Assembly: GCA_963693315.1 (NCBI GenBank)
Contig: OY856188.1
Span: 188,012,930 to 188,076,929 of the forward strand
Direction of reading: 5' to 3'
DNA length: 64,000 nt
From: Diogma glabrata
Taxonomy: Eukaryota; Arthropoda; Insecta; Diptera; Cylindrotomidae
The notes beneath the pieces are model-generated. The model was not told the DNA's origin. It did no database searches and saw only the letters and a list, made by a program, of their open reading frames with translations. Both the position numbers and the translations under genes were made by a program. Position 1 is the stretch's first letter. Every line of letters begins with the position of its first letter. Shown here in pieces: positions 1-11,320 of the stretch.

Positions 1-14
1 TGTGAAATTGCCCA

Positions 15-70
15 GTCGACACTGATGCGTCTCGTGAACAAATTTTCACTCACGAAAAAACATCTCTTGT
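15..70. repeat. Fragment of a hairpin MITE (same family as 40268-40419)
   Basis: The stretch matches the reverse complement of the left arm of the hairpin element at 40268-40419. It shares a GCGTCTCGTGAACAAA block, then ACTCACGAAAAAA and CATCTCTTG in the same order. Only one arm is visible because the window starts here, so the element is cut by the window edge or truncated. Confidence 0.6.
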
Positions 71-577
71 TTAAAAACATTCAACGCTGTAAGTGACATG
101 ATAAAAATTATACAAAATTATTTGAAACTATAGTTAATAGTTTAACTATTAAAATTATTTGAAACTATAGTTATAGTTAAAACTGTACAAGTTTTGATAA
201 ATCATATGTATTCCTGCATTTTCTGCATCAATAGAACTAACATTTGTAGAAACATATATATTATATATTAACCTCTAAATTACACATAGTATTCTTATGT
301 TCTAAACTTTCGTTGACAATTGACACTTAATCATCAGAAGTTTTACAAGACAACCTGGAAGTTTTATAAGACAACTTGGACGTTCTTGAGTTTTAAATGA
401 AATTGAACGTATACTTAAATTTTCACTAGATGATGTAAGTTTTTTTGTTAACTTAGCAATTCTTGTTTAGTCCGCTATTGATTTCTCAACATTATCCTTT
501 AGCCACTGTAGCCCACTTTTATCCACCGACCCATTTTAGGGTTAGTAAAAGAATTAACGGCTAGCCTCACATAATAC
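71..577. other. No recognisable feature
   Basis: AT-rich sequence with a short near-duplicated phrase (AAAATTATTTGAAACTATAG, twice around 110-170). I see no coding similarity and no element boundary. Confidence 0.5.
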
Positions 578-1128
578 TGGATGAACCAAAAGGTGAATGT
601 AAAAACATTCGTTTATTGGGTGTCACAGTTTCAAATGACCTACTCTGAAACTAAAAAACTCGGCCTCCTAAATAGATGCAAACAATTTTTCACTCCATAC
701 CAATTGCTCCATCTTTATAAGTCCTATATTCGTCCCTGTATGGAGTACTGTTGTCAAGTTTGGGGTGCTGCTTTTGTTTCCATCTTGGCCCTCTTGGACT
801 CTGTTCAAAAGCAGGCTATACGAATTGTGGGTGATCGAGCTTTGACATCAAAATTTGATTCCCTACAACATCGTCGCACTGTTGCTGAGCTCGTTGGTTT
901 TTACAAATATTTTAATAATATACAGAAAGACTTCGTTGTCCGAACTGCATACAAATGGAACAGTTTGCCAGAAGACTTAGTCTCAGGTGGCTTCAACCCG
1001 CAGAGGTTTAAAAAAAGCGTTCATCAACACCTTAGAACGCCAGTTGTTGTGGGACCTAGGTCTTAAAAGGTATTTATGTGTTGTTGTGACACATATTCTA
1101 AACCCTATTAGCTATTACACAACACTTT
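578..1128 (+). pseudogene. 5'-truncated, internally deleted copy of the 44-kb LINE (RT C-terminus and 3' tail)
   Basis: This is a dead copy of the last part of the non-LTR element at 43890-47564. An open frame at 581-1066 (161 codons) matches the end of that element's ORF2, including the phrases RLLGVTVSNDLL, KKLGLLNRCK, YIRPCMEYCCQVWGAA and TPVVVGPRS. The frame starts at an internal Met of the parent. Relative to the parent, two segments are missing: about 40 bp near 646 (the WNDHVMAMAKSAS region) and a larger piece near 910 before the NIQKDF junction. After the stop comes the shared 3' UTR with TATGTGTTGTTGTGACACAT. The tail is A-rich but not a clean poly(A). The copy lies next to the LTR of a gypsy relic on the other strand. 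Confidence 0.85.
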
Positions 1129-1185
1129 TTATTTTAAAACAAATACATTTTTTTATTAAATAAAAACAAACTTAAAAGTGTTTAA

Positions 1186-1421
1186 AGAGTGTTACTCTAA
1201 ATTTAATTTATTTGAACAAGATTTCGATTATAATTTTAATTTTAACCGAAAGCAAATCTAAAAGTGAGTGTCATGGTTTATAATTTATTCTTAATTACAA
1301 TGATTATATTTTATTAAAGCGAATTCAGCTTCCGTTGGGCCTGTTTTACATTTTTGTTTCGCCGAGTGTTATCATCGTTATTTAATTTGAGTTTGCATTG
1401 TTTCAGAGTTTCGCCGCTACA
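1186..1421 (-). repeat. Probable LTR of a Ty3/gypsy relic (minus strand)
   Basis: On the minus strand a purine tract (GGTGGGGGAGTA, about 1424-1436) is followed within a few bases by TGTAGCGGCGAAACTC at 1421 and below. That is where a 3' LTR should begin after the polypurine tract of a gypsy element. It lies directly downstream of the integrase C-terminal module at 1440-1790. The LTR far end was not located; 1186 is a guess based on where the LINE fragment flank ends. No second LTR was found in the window. Confidence 0.5.
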
Positions 1422-1423
1422 TA

Positions 1424-2760
1424 TACTCCCCCACCAGATCAAAAATTAAAAACTTTAGATCTATACAGATTAAAATGAACTTGTTTGTGTTGCTTTTGCT
1501 TCCTTTTGCCTGCCATCAGGATACTGTTAACTGGTTTTAACCTGTCGATGTCGATCGTTGTGTTCTTTCCGTGAATGTCCACGACAAGAAATTTACGCAG
1601 TTTGCGTACAACTGAAAAGACCCTTCGTAAGGTGTACTAAGGGGTCCTTTTACTTTGTCCACTCGGACAAAAACGTTTGTGTAGTTGAGATCTTTGGGGA
1701 TGCCTTTGGGCAGTTGAGATTTTTGGGGATGATAAAATCGGTCTGATTGGGTGACCTGGAAGAAGTGGTCACCAAGGTCTGCATATTTCTTCGCAATTTC
1801 TTAATAAACTCAGATGTGTCAAGTATTGGCTGTAGGAGAGTTGACGAAGAATTTGCGCAGGGGGCTTTTAAAGTTTAACCATACACTAATTCTGCAGGTT
1901 GAGGTCTTCCTTGAAAGAAGTTCTTATACCAAGTAATACTATTGGGAGTTCTGTGCACCATGAACGGTATTGCAACGTGCTTTAAACGATGCTTTAAGTT
2001 GACGATGAAAACGATCGAAAAGACCCTTTGCTTTTGGGCTGTAACTGCGTCAAATAACCTACGATTCGAAAAGATCTAGAAGATTCGTTAGCTCCGTGAA
2101 CAGATTGTATTCAAATTGTCCACCACGAACTGTCGTCATAACCGAAGGAATGCCAAATCTAGAAATGTATCCTGCAAAAATGTTGATACAATGATACTTG
2201 CTGTCATATCCTTTAATGGGTAGAACGGCCGAATCTGCAATTTAGTAATTCAAATTTACCAATCGGAGATTATATGTGCCCGTGGGTTTTGATCGGTGAC
2301 ACTATTCACATGGCTTAGTTCATATCCCTGTTTCATATTTTTCACGTTGCACGTATGCCAGGATGTGATAAACCGGGTTGGTGATCGAAAATCGTTTTTC
2401 TGATGCTGTGTGGAACGTATGGTCGATTATAACCCGATAATGCCTCGCAACAGATTTTATCGTTGCTGCCTGATGATTGTATGAGCTTAGGTTTAACTTT
2501 CGATGATCTTGACGGCTTGTCAGGTCTTTCTCAAAATCATCCTCCTCCTGTTGTCATTTTGGTAAGTCTTTCAAGTTGAAAGCAGATTTCTGTAGAATAT
2601 TCATCACCAAAACGTGATTAACAATAACTGACAACGTTGTCTTTACCTTTGTTGTGAGTCTATAAAGAGTGGCTAAACTATGAAACGACCGACCCAGTCC
2701 TTCCTGACGAGTTTTGCCTTTAGAAATGTAAAGCAAATTCGTATATCATTATTTATAAGA
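1424..2760 (-). pseudogene. Ty3/gypsy pol relic: RNase H tail, integrase, GPY/F module
   Basis: Read on the minus strand from 2760 to 1424, broken frames spell the end of a gypsy polyprotein. In order I see KGKDNVV (end of RNase H, about 2640), RPYVP and LSHPGIRAT (integrase zinc-binding region, about 2330-2430), SPIGKFEL (about 2250), RFGIPSVMTT with GGQFEYNLF (integrase core, about 2100-2170), SPKAKGLFDRFHRQLKASFK (about 2000), VLLGIRTSFKEDL (about 1910) and a GPY/F-like module ending DIDRLKPVNS (about 1530-1640). In the core, the aspartate expected after VMTT is replaced (VRGGQF). Stops and frameshifts interrupt the relic at many points, so it is non-functional. This is a different lineage from the gypsy relic at 14-20 kb. 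Confidence 0.85.
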
Positions 2761-5500
2761 CTTAACCAAATAATCTGTAAATTTTCTCCATTCCACTCTA
2801 GTTGATTTGATTTTTTAGGCTATTTCAAGACTCTGTATATAAAGAATGTTATATATTGTGCAAAATATGTCCAAATAAAAATAATACATTAGAAAACCGC
2901 CGATGGCATAACATTTTTCTAACAAAAACGAAATGGCCGTCGTATATTCAGTTTCGAATACGCTCCTCTAGTTGCAATAATAGCAGCAATAGTTTTCGTC
3001 AATTTAACATATTTCATTTTCGCAAAACAGTCTCGGTATGACATATGTGACAATTGTGCTTCTATAAGATCTTTAAAAAGTTACAACAGAAACTACTTCA
3101 ATCCTAATTATAGCTATAACTTCTATAACCTTTTTTCGGAAGCTTTATCTAGAGTTGTGTAGATAAGTTTATGTAAAGCTTCTAATGAAGTACTTTAGAA
3201 GCTTTAACGAAGCTTTATTGAAGCTTAAGCGGGTATAACTCAAAATAGAGAAATGAGAAGTTAGTTTGCTAGTATATACATTAATGGGTTGTTGAACGAT
3301 AAACAGATGTTATAAATATTTCGTATTATTTGTGAAAAAATTTATAGATTTCACGAAAAATTTGGTCATAAAATTTCATAAACAGCGTTTATTGAATCCT
3401 TATGAATTTTTTTAGTGTACATTCTGCTTAAGAGTTATTTTTTTTAAAGTTGGACAATGTGTATGAGGGTGTGATAATTAATACCTTTGATTTCTCTAAG
3501 GTTCAGGATATGTTAGCAGTACTGTGATAAGAAAAAGTGCAGTTTACCACCTCTTAAATCTGGTGAATTTGACCTTGAGTAGAGGTCAAAGTATAAGATC
3601 ACGGGTAAATCGTATAAGTTATATGATCATTCTACTTCATAAAGCCATAAGTCACCAACGAAATTTTTTTAAATGTGGATTCTCCTTGATACTCGCTAGA
3701 TACATGTTAGCATAAATAATTTAGTAGCTTGGTGACGAAAAACGTTTTTAGTGGCTCAATCATGGCTTTAGGGCCAAGGTCATTCGAAAGTGTTGTTTTC
3801 ACTGCTTTTTTTGCCTTGGTATTTGACTAAATATCTGCTAAGCCCGTAGAACCGGGCGAACCTTAGTAATAACTATTGGAGTAATTACACGACATATGAA
3901 AGTACTTAGAAAAATTTCAAACAATATGGATTACTCTTGACTTTAGTAGCTAGAGGGCAATTTTTCAAAAGAAGGTCGAAGTTCAAGATCAATGACTCAG
4001 GGGGCTACGAGTCAATAAATTTGGGACACAGCTGTAATTATACTCCATAGTGTGTAGTTTAAGGTCCAGGCTGAAACCCATGAAGCAAAGATTTGTATTT
4101 TTTAATACATGCTTTTTCATGGTCCAATATGCGTTTTACTTAGGGTCCATTATGCATATTTTACCTTTTTCTCAGGCCATTTTTGATTTTATAATGGACA
4201 TAAATCAATATTTAATTAGCACCATAATTGATTTAGTATATAACTACAAAACCTCAATTGCACAGTACAGGTGTAGTACACGGCGTGACGTTCCACATAA
4301 AACTGATCAAGTTTGTGTCCAAAATTCAATGAGTCGTAAAAAATTCTTTATGGCGCAAATTGAAAGTGAGTTTATAAAGTTTCTTATGCTGTTTAGCATT
4401 TTTATAAAATTTAGAATGGCGGACCAATATGGCGCCTGCTAATCAACCACCTCAGTATGAAAGAATAGCTTTTCGATGTAAACACTTGTAAAATTCGTCA
4501 GATCATTGAATTGAAATAATTTTCTGATGTATCTTTGCTTGCTGAATACGAATATAATCTTTTTTTTGAGTTAGAAGTCTTCTTTATGTCCCTAATCTTA
4601 AAAACTTTCAAAAAAGATGTGTTTTGGAATAACCATCACAGAACTTATTGTAATTTTTTTTGCCGATGTATCCAAAACAGAAGCCCGCTCCAAGCCATCA
4701 CTAACAAGCAGAACAAAATTAAATAACTGTGAATTCTGTTTCCACAACAATTTATCTCAAGAAATGATGATACCAATTGAGCTCCATGATCGCTGGACTT
4801 AACACCCTCTGTTTTATAATGTCTATTTTATGGTTAGGGCATCTTTCTCAATCTAATTTATCTTACGGATCTTTAAAAATCGTAATATCTATAAGAAATT
4901 GAGACTTGAGAGTTTTATGTGATGAGGCTCAAGTAAACTTGTAATTTATTAGATGTTCATTTGCCATTGTTTTGTTTGTAAATTCAGCTCTGTGATGTTA
5001 CCAAACACATACATATTCCTATATTCCCATATTCTAACACTAAAAATATTCCTATGCGAAAATAATCTTATCCGCGGTAAATAAATTTTAAGTGCTGTTT
5101 GTTTGTATGTAGTACATTGCTCATATCTAATTTCTTTTTAGTTTCTGTGATTTAAGGGGAAAAGAAATTATGTACATATTTTTATTTACTCCATATTATT
5201 AATATCATTTAACTTCCAAAATTTTTTATTGTTACTCATGCATTATTCAGAATTAAGATTAAATAAAATTATATTGATCGATACAAATTTATTTATATTT
5301 ATAAATTTGTGATAAGTTGTTATAACGGGATATACTTATGTGGTTTGCTTACTGTTATCAAGTTTCATATTCCTACACAAAACAATAACTATACGAAGAG
5401 TTGTTTTAAATGTCAAATATAAAATTCTAGACTAAGAATTATTTTTATCCACGACTGCTATAAAATTTATGCGTTCAATGTGTATGTCTTCTATTGTAAT
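2761..5500. other. No recognisable gene or element
   Basis: AT-rich sequence. Open frames of 60-130 codons occur (the longest at 4050-4442) but show no domain, motif or conserved composition I recognise. Around 3100-3230 there is a run of short AGCTTTA/GAAGCTTTA-type repeats. No RNA gene was seen. Confidence 0.5.
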
Positions 5501-5510
5501 GTTATACATT

Positions 5511-5566
5511 CTCTCACTTGTTGTAGAATGTAACGCGGTAGTTACATTCTTCTACAGTTATATAGT
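5511..5566. repeat. Short hairpin
   Basis: GTAGAATGTAACGCGGTAGTTACATTCTTCTAC at about 5524-5556 folds into a stem (TAGAATGTAAC against GTTACATTCTTCTA) with a CG-rich loop. It sits immediately upstream of the dispersed repeat at 5570 and may belong to the same element. Confidence 0.45.
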
Positions 5567-5569
5567 TTA

Positions 5570-5935
5570 TTTAATATTCCCCTAACAAAATCTAATCTTA
5601 ACATTTGTTGGTATAGTAATATTAAAAAGTTAAAACGAGAACAATACATATATAAAAGATAAAATAAAAAATTTAAGATTTTCGGTATGTCAACTGTTTT
5701 GTTTTTCTATGCTGTCTATGATGTATTTCAATATGGTGATAAAAACTTTAGCAGGCAAAATGGGAATTATTCGAAATATTTTCCAGTCGTGGGTAAAATA
5801 GAATCTTGTATTCGCATAGAATGATGGCAATCCTTCACTCGGATGATTCCCTCCACTCGTTTCGCTTGTTCCTTGAAACTTCATCCTCGTGAAGAATTGG
5901 CACCATTTTAAACTCATACAAGAATCTACAATTCC
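5570..5935 (+). repeat. Dispersed repeat with terminal hairpin (family of 43484-43818 and 47565-47837)
   Basis: The unit starts near TTCCCCTAACAAA and ends near CAAGAATCTAC. It matches the repeat at 47565-47837 in the same orientation and the one at 43484-43818 inverted, with shared blocks such as GAGAACAATACATATATAAAA. The right part (about 5797-5932) forms a long imperfect hairpin: TCTTGTATTCGCATAGAATG pairs with the region ending CTCATACAAGA, around a loop containing CCACTCGTTTCGCTTG. No coding capacity. An open frame on the minus strand (5690-5956) is an artefact of the palindrome. Confidence 0.75.
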
Positions 5936-7250
5936 GCGTCCCGATTTTTCTGCCAAAGCTACCGGAAAGAAATTTAAATTTAAACTACATAGTCTTGCAA
6001 TTTGTTTAAGTTTTAATTCTACGAAATAGAGAATAACATGAGAGTGAGACAGTTATTAAAGGATGGACTGGGCTCCTTTTTGTATGGAATGCAACTTTAA
6101 AAATGCCCAAAAGTGTAAGCAGTGACAACTTTGGCTTTTAAAAGAAGTGATATGACTTCAATAACATTGGGCTTGTGACGGCACTCAACTTAAATTAACA
6201 GACATACATATAGATTGTTGATATAACTTTGGAATTATTGTACAAGGGGAGTTCCTGATACAATGTCCGCATGCTATTATATATTGTGTTTTATTTACAT
6301 ATATAGAGCATTAAAACATTAACTGGAAATAAATTGTTTTTGTAGGATTTTTTGTCTCAATATTTGCCATTTCAAATTCTGATAACCCTGATTGGAGTTT
6401 TGTTAAAACTACATCTATCTATATCTCGTTTTGCATATGGTATTCCTCAAATACAATTTCAATTATATCGAGAATATAAGAGGTAAATCCATAATTTCTT
6501 TACAAAGAAACCTCGAGAAATTCTGTGAAAAATCGACGTCATTATTTTGCATGTATTTTTTTGCTCTTTTTCTTGGAAACAGTATCACATGTTGATTTTA
6601 GTTTTGTTAGTGAAATACTGTATAGAGGAAATTGTGGTTGAATACAATTCTGTTTTGTGTTTGTTGTGATTATATATAGAATCCTAACAGGACTTTTTAT
6701 TTAAACTGATGCTCCTTTGTATAGAATAAAATACAAACAAAAGGAAGAATACATATGACTCGAAATTGATATTAACATGTAGCGCCACTAACCTCTATAG
6801 GGGAAACATTGTCGAATACAAATTAATAAATTCTATTTTTCTATTTACCATCATGCATATGGATCTGCCACTTATATTACATCAGACATCATGGATTGCA
6901 CCCATATACTTACACAGACGGACAATATACATACATCTTCACTCAGATACAGCGTGGGCTGTAGCAATATGCTTGATTCAACCCATTTCTAAAAATTAGG
7001 ATAGCTGCGTTGCGTAGGATTGGAGCCATAATTTCAACTGCTAAGAAATCCATTTTAAGGGTTTCCGTAATTTATATATTCCTGGCTAACTTCTGGGTTA
7101 TTCACTGGACGTGTTAAGAAAATAAAAGTGGACTAAAACTGTATAAAACAATGACGTTTTCCATTCAAGCAGGAAACCTTGGAGCTGGTCTGGTTTGCAA
7201 CTCATAGAGCATATTGGTATACTAGATTCAACTTAAGCAGCTGGGCACGG
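5936..7250. other. No recognisable feature
   Basis: AT-rich, with short open frames only. No domain, repeat boundary or RNA gene was recognised. Sequence just upstream of 7290 may be the degraded 5' part of the RT relic that follows. Confidence 0.4.
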
Positions 7251-7289
7251 TTGTATTTTTCAAGGTTTTCTGATAAATACGAAGAGAAA

Positions 7290-7800
7290 TGTAGAAAATG
7301 GCTACCTAATTTTTATTCGAATATACTACACTGAAAAAATGTACCAAAATTCAATCAAATTGTTCATTGTTTTAATAAACAGCCATTAAAACTACTTTTC
7401 GTTGGACCAATAAGCAATTTATTACTAAAATAAAAGCCTTCGTAATATTAATGAATTGTTTATTGAACCAACGATGTTGTTTATTGAGCCAACGAAAAAA
7501 CAGATTAATCTTTTTTTAATTTAACGAACACTTTTATTGGATTTTTTTTCAGTGTAGTAATCGGCAATCTTCCAAGACATTTTAAAACTACGAAAGTGAA
7601 AGCGATACTAAAGCCAGGTAAACCATTCAATAGACGAGAAAGCTATCGCTCGATCTCCCTGCTATAAATGGCTCGACTAATAATAACGACTAATAGATAA
7701 CCATATCGCACCTATCTTGAACGACCACATCCCCATCATACAAGCTGATTTCCGACCCAATCGACGTTGCCGTTTGAACTGCAGTTTGTTTTAACATCCT
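7290..7800 (+). pseudogene. Non-LTR reverse transcriptase relic, split by a MITE
   Basis: Frames on both sides of the MITE at 7329-7554 spell the start of a non-LTR RT domain: CRKWLPNFYSNI before it and GNLPRHFKTTKVKAILKPGK after it. These are followed by ESYRSISLL, then in another frame LIDNHIAPILNDHIPIIQAD and FRPNRRC. This is the order known for Jockey/RTE-type RTs (thumb-proximal helix, LKPGK, SYRPISLL, QAGFRP). Stops and frameshifts follow, and the catalytic FADD region is not present. It is a short dead fragment, and its clade cannot be settled from this piece. Confidence 0.75.
7329..7554. mobile_element. MITE with TA target duplication
   Basis: A 226-bp element bounded by inverted termini CACTGAAAAAA at the left and TTTTTTCAGTG at the right, with TA on both sides (7327-7328 and 7555-7556). 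Inside are inverted and repeated copies of a TCGTTGGACCAATAA-like motif and its complement TTATTGAACCAACGA. The TA duplication and CACTG termini point to a Tc1/mariner-type non-autonomous element. The RT relic reads across it in the right order, which supports insertion at exactly this TA. Confidence 0.75.
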
Positions 7801-8083
7801 ATAGTGAAACTGACGCTAACGTTAACAAAAATTTATGTTAGATTAAATAACTTTAGGAAAAGCATTCTAATAAAAGAACACAGCATTGGTAATTTGACCG
7901 AAAGTGGCAAAACAGTAGTAGTAAGGTTAGTATTGTTTTTTAGTAATGTTAGACAAATTACAGATCCAGATCGGATATGAAATTTTTATCAAAATCCTTC
8001 CATGAACTGTAGTGAAAGAACCGACAAGCATTTTAAAACTGAATATAAAAATTTTATAACTGAATATAATATAACTTTGAAAT
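7801..8083. other. No recognisable feature
   Basis: AT-rich flank between the RT relic and the tRNA-like sequence. Nothing recognisable. Confidence 0.4.
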
Positions 8084-8085
8084 TG

Positions 8086-8230
8086 TCATCGCCTCAACGG
8101 CGTAATCGATAGCGTGTCTGCCCACGGATTCGAGCCGGGCACTGACGAGGGTAGGTTCGAATCCCATCCGAAACACGAAAAATGTGAATTGGAGTTTTTT
8201 TCTTAAAAAACTTCAAACCATACCTTTGAA
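8086..8230 (+). repeat. tRNA-derived SINE head or tRNA pseudogene
   Basis: An A-box-like stretch (GGCGTAATCGATAGCG at about 8099) lies roughly 50 bases before a consensus B box (GGTTCGAATCC at 8153-8163), the spacing of an internal RNA polymerase III promoter. The acceptor stem does not close and the T-stem has a mismatch, so a functional tRNA is unlikely. The sequence after the B box (CATCCGAAACACGAAAAATG) resembles a SINE body, but no 3' tail or target duplication was delimited. A second copy would be needed to prove a SINE family. Confidence 0.5.
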
Positions 8231-9204
8231 TTGAAAAAATTCCAATTGCTTCTTTACTTACTTGAGTTTAATTGATCTCAAAAATCTAAAATAACTGAAT
8301 ATTGTTTATCAGAAGTGAAAAACCTGAAGTGATTCAGAACTGTTTCGGTTCATGTCAAAATAAATGTATATCTATTTCATCAAAATGGCCAATTACTTAT
8401 TAATCTGTAACCCCAACACTAATCAAATCTTTTTCTTTTAATATAGAAATATGTTACCAAATCTTCAATCAAATCGTATCGTAACTGTAGGTTGTTATCC
8501 AATAAATTCCTTAAAAATAGAAAAAGTTTACCGAAACTAACAAACCGGTAGTTTATATGTAGAAATACGTCACGCATTATAAGAGCTTTACATACGATGT
8601 TCCAAAAAAGATTGAAGTCGGAACTAAGAATTGTAGATGTATAGAATTATATAACAATCAAATTGTTACTATAAGGAAGTTTTATTATTATAAATAAATT
8701 TAAAAATAAACAGTAAAAAGTATATTTTTAAATATTGCATTTTAATTATAGATGTTTTAAATGAACAGCTGTATGGGCGATATCTCTCTCCCACTTTGTC
8801 TAATTTTGAAAAGAAGATGGATCCAATTTGGAAAAGACATGGATGGAGCCAGATCCCATTCGTTTGCGCCAAGTAGCCATTTTCCGAACCACCCGCCAAC
8901 CCAGATACGTAAATTTATTAGGGTTCTGTTTATATAAGTTTTTATTTTGGATATTTTAGGCGCTTTTGATGTTTTCGTACTTTAAAAAAGGAAAACGGAA
9001 TCCTTATGGTGAGACTTCGGTGTCCTTCTGAATTTCACATAATCAATTTTTTCACAAACTATTAGTGCTATCAACTTGAAATTTTCTGTAGTTATAAAAT
9101 GTGTTTGCCCCCGTCTACTGAAAAAAATTGCACATATTTGTTTTTATCTATATATTTTACCGACAGGAGATAGTAAAACAAAAGTTTTTTAAGGAATCGA
9201 GCTC
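8231..9204. other. No recognisable feature
   Basis: AT-rich. A 76-codon open frame on the minus strand (8669-8899) has no recognisable domain. Confidence 0.4.
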
Positions 9205-10263
9205 GTAATTTAATTGAAACAAACACTTGTTGTTGTTTTGCAAATAGTATATTTGTTAAGTTTAATCCAAATAACTAAAATTAATTATGAAATTTAAATT
9301 AAACCTAACCGCTCAATCGATTTCGGTTGTTACACCATGTACGGGAGCTTATTAACTACTGGAGTAGTTAATAAGCTCCCGTAGATGGTGTAACAACCGA
9401 AATCGATTGAGAGGTTAGGTTTAATTTAAATTTCATAATTAATTTTAGTTATTTGGATTAAACTTAACAAATACACCTATCCCCCGTTTTACACGGTAGA
9501 TACGTTCCTGATAAAAACGTGTTAATCGAAAATATAAATTTTGTATGGAAAACCGTGTTAAACGAAAAACGTGGGTTTTTGGTCATTTCTTGCAACAAAC
9601 AGATTCGGTAAAACATAAAAGTACAAGTTTAATCACATAAGATATCGACATAATAGTTAAATTGAATTTCAAAACAAAACATGTACCATAACCAATAAGA
9701 AATTTACAGAAAAATAAAAAGTAATTATGCATGCACATACTAGCATTTTGACCTAAATCAAACCTAATTTAACTTGATTCAGTTCGGTGCGACTTGGAAG
9801 TTAAATTTGTAATTAATAATTGTGCTTTTTTTTTAGCTAAATCTTGCAAACATCTTCATATTGACTTAAAAATTCGTTGACAGTTCGCAGAAATCGGAGA
9901 GCTAGTTCAATATTCGGATCATGTTGTTGAAAGTAGTTGCATTATTTATTATCTTCTGGTATAACGGTTGCAATAAAGAAGTTTTAATTTTGGGTAGAAA
10001 TACAATTTATCCATTTGTAAGCTGCAAATTTTGAGGGTGACTTGGAGCATTGTCCAGTAAAAGAAGAACCTTAAATATTATTTTGATTAAATACTATTTT
10101 ACTTGTGGTACGCAAGAGTTATGAGACAAATCAATGAATAATGTGGCTTTAACCCAAGCTTTTGTATTGGCATTCCAATAAATGGAAAGAGTTGTTTATT
10201 CCTTTTTACTTGAACGCTTTGCCACCTAAGCCTAATCGCTCTTTAGTATTGAAAACCTGATCA

Positions 10264-10375
10264 GCAGCCAAATTCTGTAATTGTGAAGCGGTGAAGTGAT
10301 AAGTTTTTGAATGAACAGAAACGATGGAATTTTTAACGCTTCACCGCTTCACAGTTACAAAATTTGGCTGCAGGA
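10264..10375. repeat. Palindromic MITE inside the Tigger (family also at 41688-41806)
   Basis: Inverted arms of about 34 bases: GCAGCCAAATTCTGTAATTG with GTGAAGCGGTGAAG on the left, CTTCACCGCTTCACAG with TTACAAAATTTGGCTGC on the right. They are separated by about 43 bases. The Tigger coding text is interrupted here. A second, more diverged copy with the same arms lies at 41688-41806. Confidence 0.7.
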
Positions 10376-10570
10376 CAGTAAGATGTACCGCAATTAATTT
10401 TTGTCAATTTTAGTGGGTACATACTCTTGTGCTGTATCGAAATCAGTAGATGCGCTTTTCAATTTTAAATTTTTGCAAAAACTGCCCGTGTTTAAATATT
10501 TCGAACCAACCATGACTTGCAATAAAACTGCAAAGCCATATTATCATCAATTTATTTTCCATTGTTTTCA

Positions 10571-10870
10571 TTTTTTTTAAATAAAATGTGTTGTGTAGTA
10601 GGAATTACAATATGTGTCAAAACAACAAATAAAAACTTTTAACATCACGGTCACCGCAACAACATGCGTTCAACGATGTTGATGGACGCTAATTTTTATT
10701 GTTTGTGTTCTTTAAATTTTTTTGAGTTGATAACTAAACAATAAATCCAATCATTTAATAAAATATAACAGACTCAATATTTCATTATAGGATAGAATAA
10801 GATCTCACTGCTATTGCCAGTGTTGTATAATTTGTATAATATCTCACGTTAACTCGTATGTCAACAGATA
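10571..10870 (-). mobile_element. LINE-derived non-autonomous retroposon, shortened copy
   Basis: On the minus strand this contains a piece of the 5' UTR of the 44-kb LINE (CACTGGCAATAGCAGTGAGAT-like) followed directly by that LINE's 3' tail (GTCCATCAACA, then the TGTTGT/ACACAACACATTTTAT end), finishing in an A-rich tail (T-run at 10571-10578 on the plus strand). The whole ORF is absent. It uses the same 5'UTR-to-tail junction as the copies at 15915-16550 and 33395-33700, and also lacks the middle of the 5' UTR. It is inserted in the Tigger element. Confidence 0.75.
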
Positions 10871-11320
10871 GAATTATTTACTTGCAAATTAACTATGATC
10901 ATTGATACACCTACGCATTTTGTATCTAGCTAATAACGATCTATTGCTTAAAATCAACTGATTCGCATAGAGAATCTCTTACATCCCTTTGCTGATATAC
11001 ATCAACATGTTATTTCAAAATTTTGCTTTGAACACTCGCAGGCGTTTTTTGCTACAAGTTTCTTGTTTTCTTGTTTTAATTAAAACCTGTATGTATATGA
11101 TCATAAGTTATTATATGATCATAAGTTTAATTAAAATAAAGTAGATATAAGTGCGTGAAATACCAAAATTTGTCTTTTTTTTTAATTTTTTTTTTGGAAA
11201 TTTTGATTTCAAAAACCGTGTAAAGTCGAAAACGTGTTAAGTGAGTGCCGTGTAAAGCGGGGGAAGGTGTATACTGTTTGCAAATCAACAACAAGAGTTT
11301 GTTTCAATTAAATTATTAAT

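Larger units (their letters stand above)
9474..11269 (-). mobile_element. Degenerate pogo/Tigger transposon (Tc1/mariner superfamily)
   Basis: The element is 1796 bp. Its ends are inverted (left CACCTATCCCCCGTTTTACA; right, reversed, CACCTTCCCCCGCTTTACA) and both sides carry TA (9472-9473 and 11270-11271). The minus strand carries transposase fragments typical of the Tigger/CENP-B-like DDE family. In order these are SHGWFEIFKHG and SASTDFDTAQEYVPTKIDKN (about 10570-10400, DNA-binding to DDE linker), WNANTKAWVKATLFIDLSHN (about 10180-10120) and KVLLLLDNAPSHPQNLQL (about 10073-10020, containing the second catalytic aspartate). LPKIKTSLLQP-like text follows. Several stops are present. A palindromic MITE and a LINE-derived fragment lie inside. 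The gene is dead. Confidence 0.85.
9205..11320. repeat. Long palindrome (arms about 155 bp) split by a Tigger element
   Basis: The left arm (about 9205-9360) and right arm meet at a 2-base loop (9361-9362). AGCTTATTAACTACT faces AGTAGTTAATAAGCT, and the pairing continues outwards nearly perfectly through AACCGAAATCGATTGAG to CTTAACAAATA. The right arm then stops at 9473 and resumes at 11270 as TATACTGTTTGCAAATC, pairing with the outer left arm (GATTTGCAAACAGTATA-like at about 9238-9254). The 1.8 kb in between is the Tigger transposon. The arms make this a foldback-type element. Its own target duplication was not found. Confidence 0.8.

Noticed and set aside
4050..4442. 130-codon plus-strand open frame
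   Set aside because: No recognisable domain, low-complexity composition, no matching neighbours or splice context; chance is the simplest explanation.
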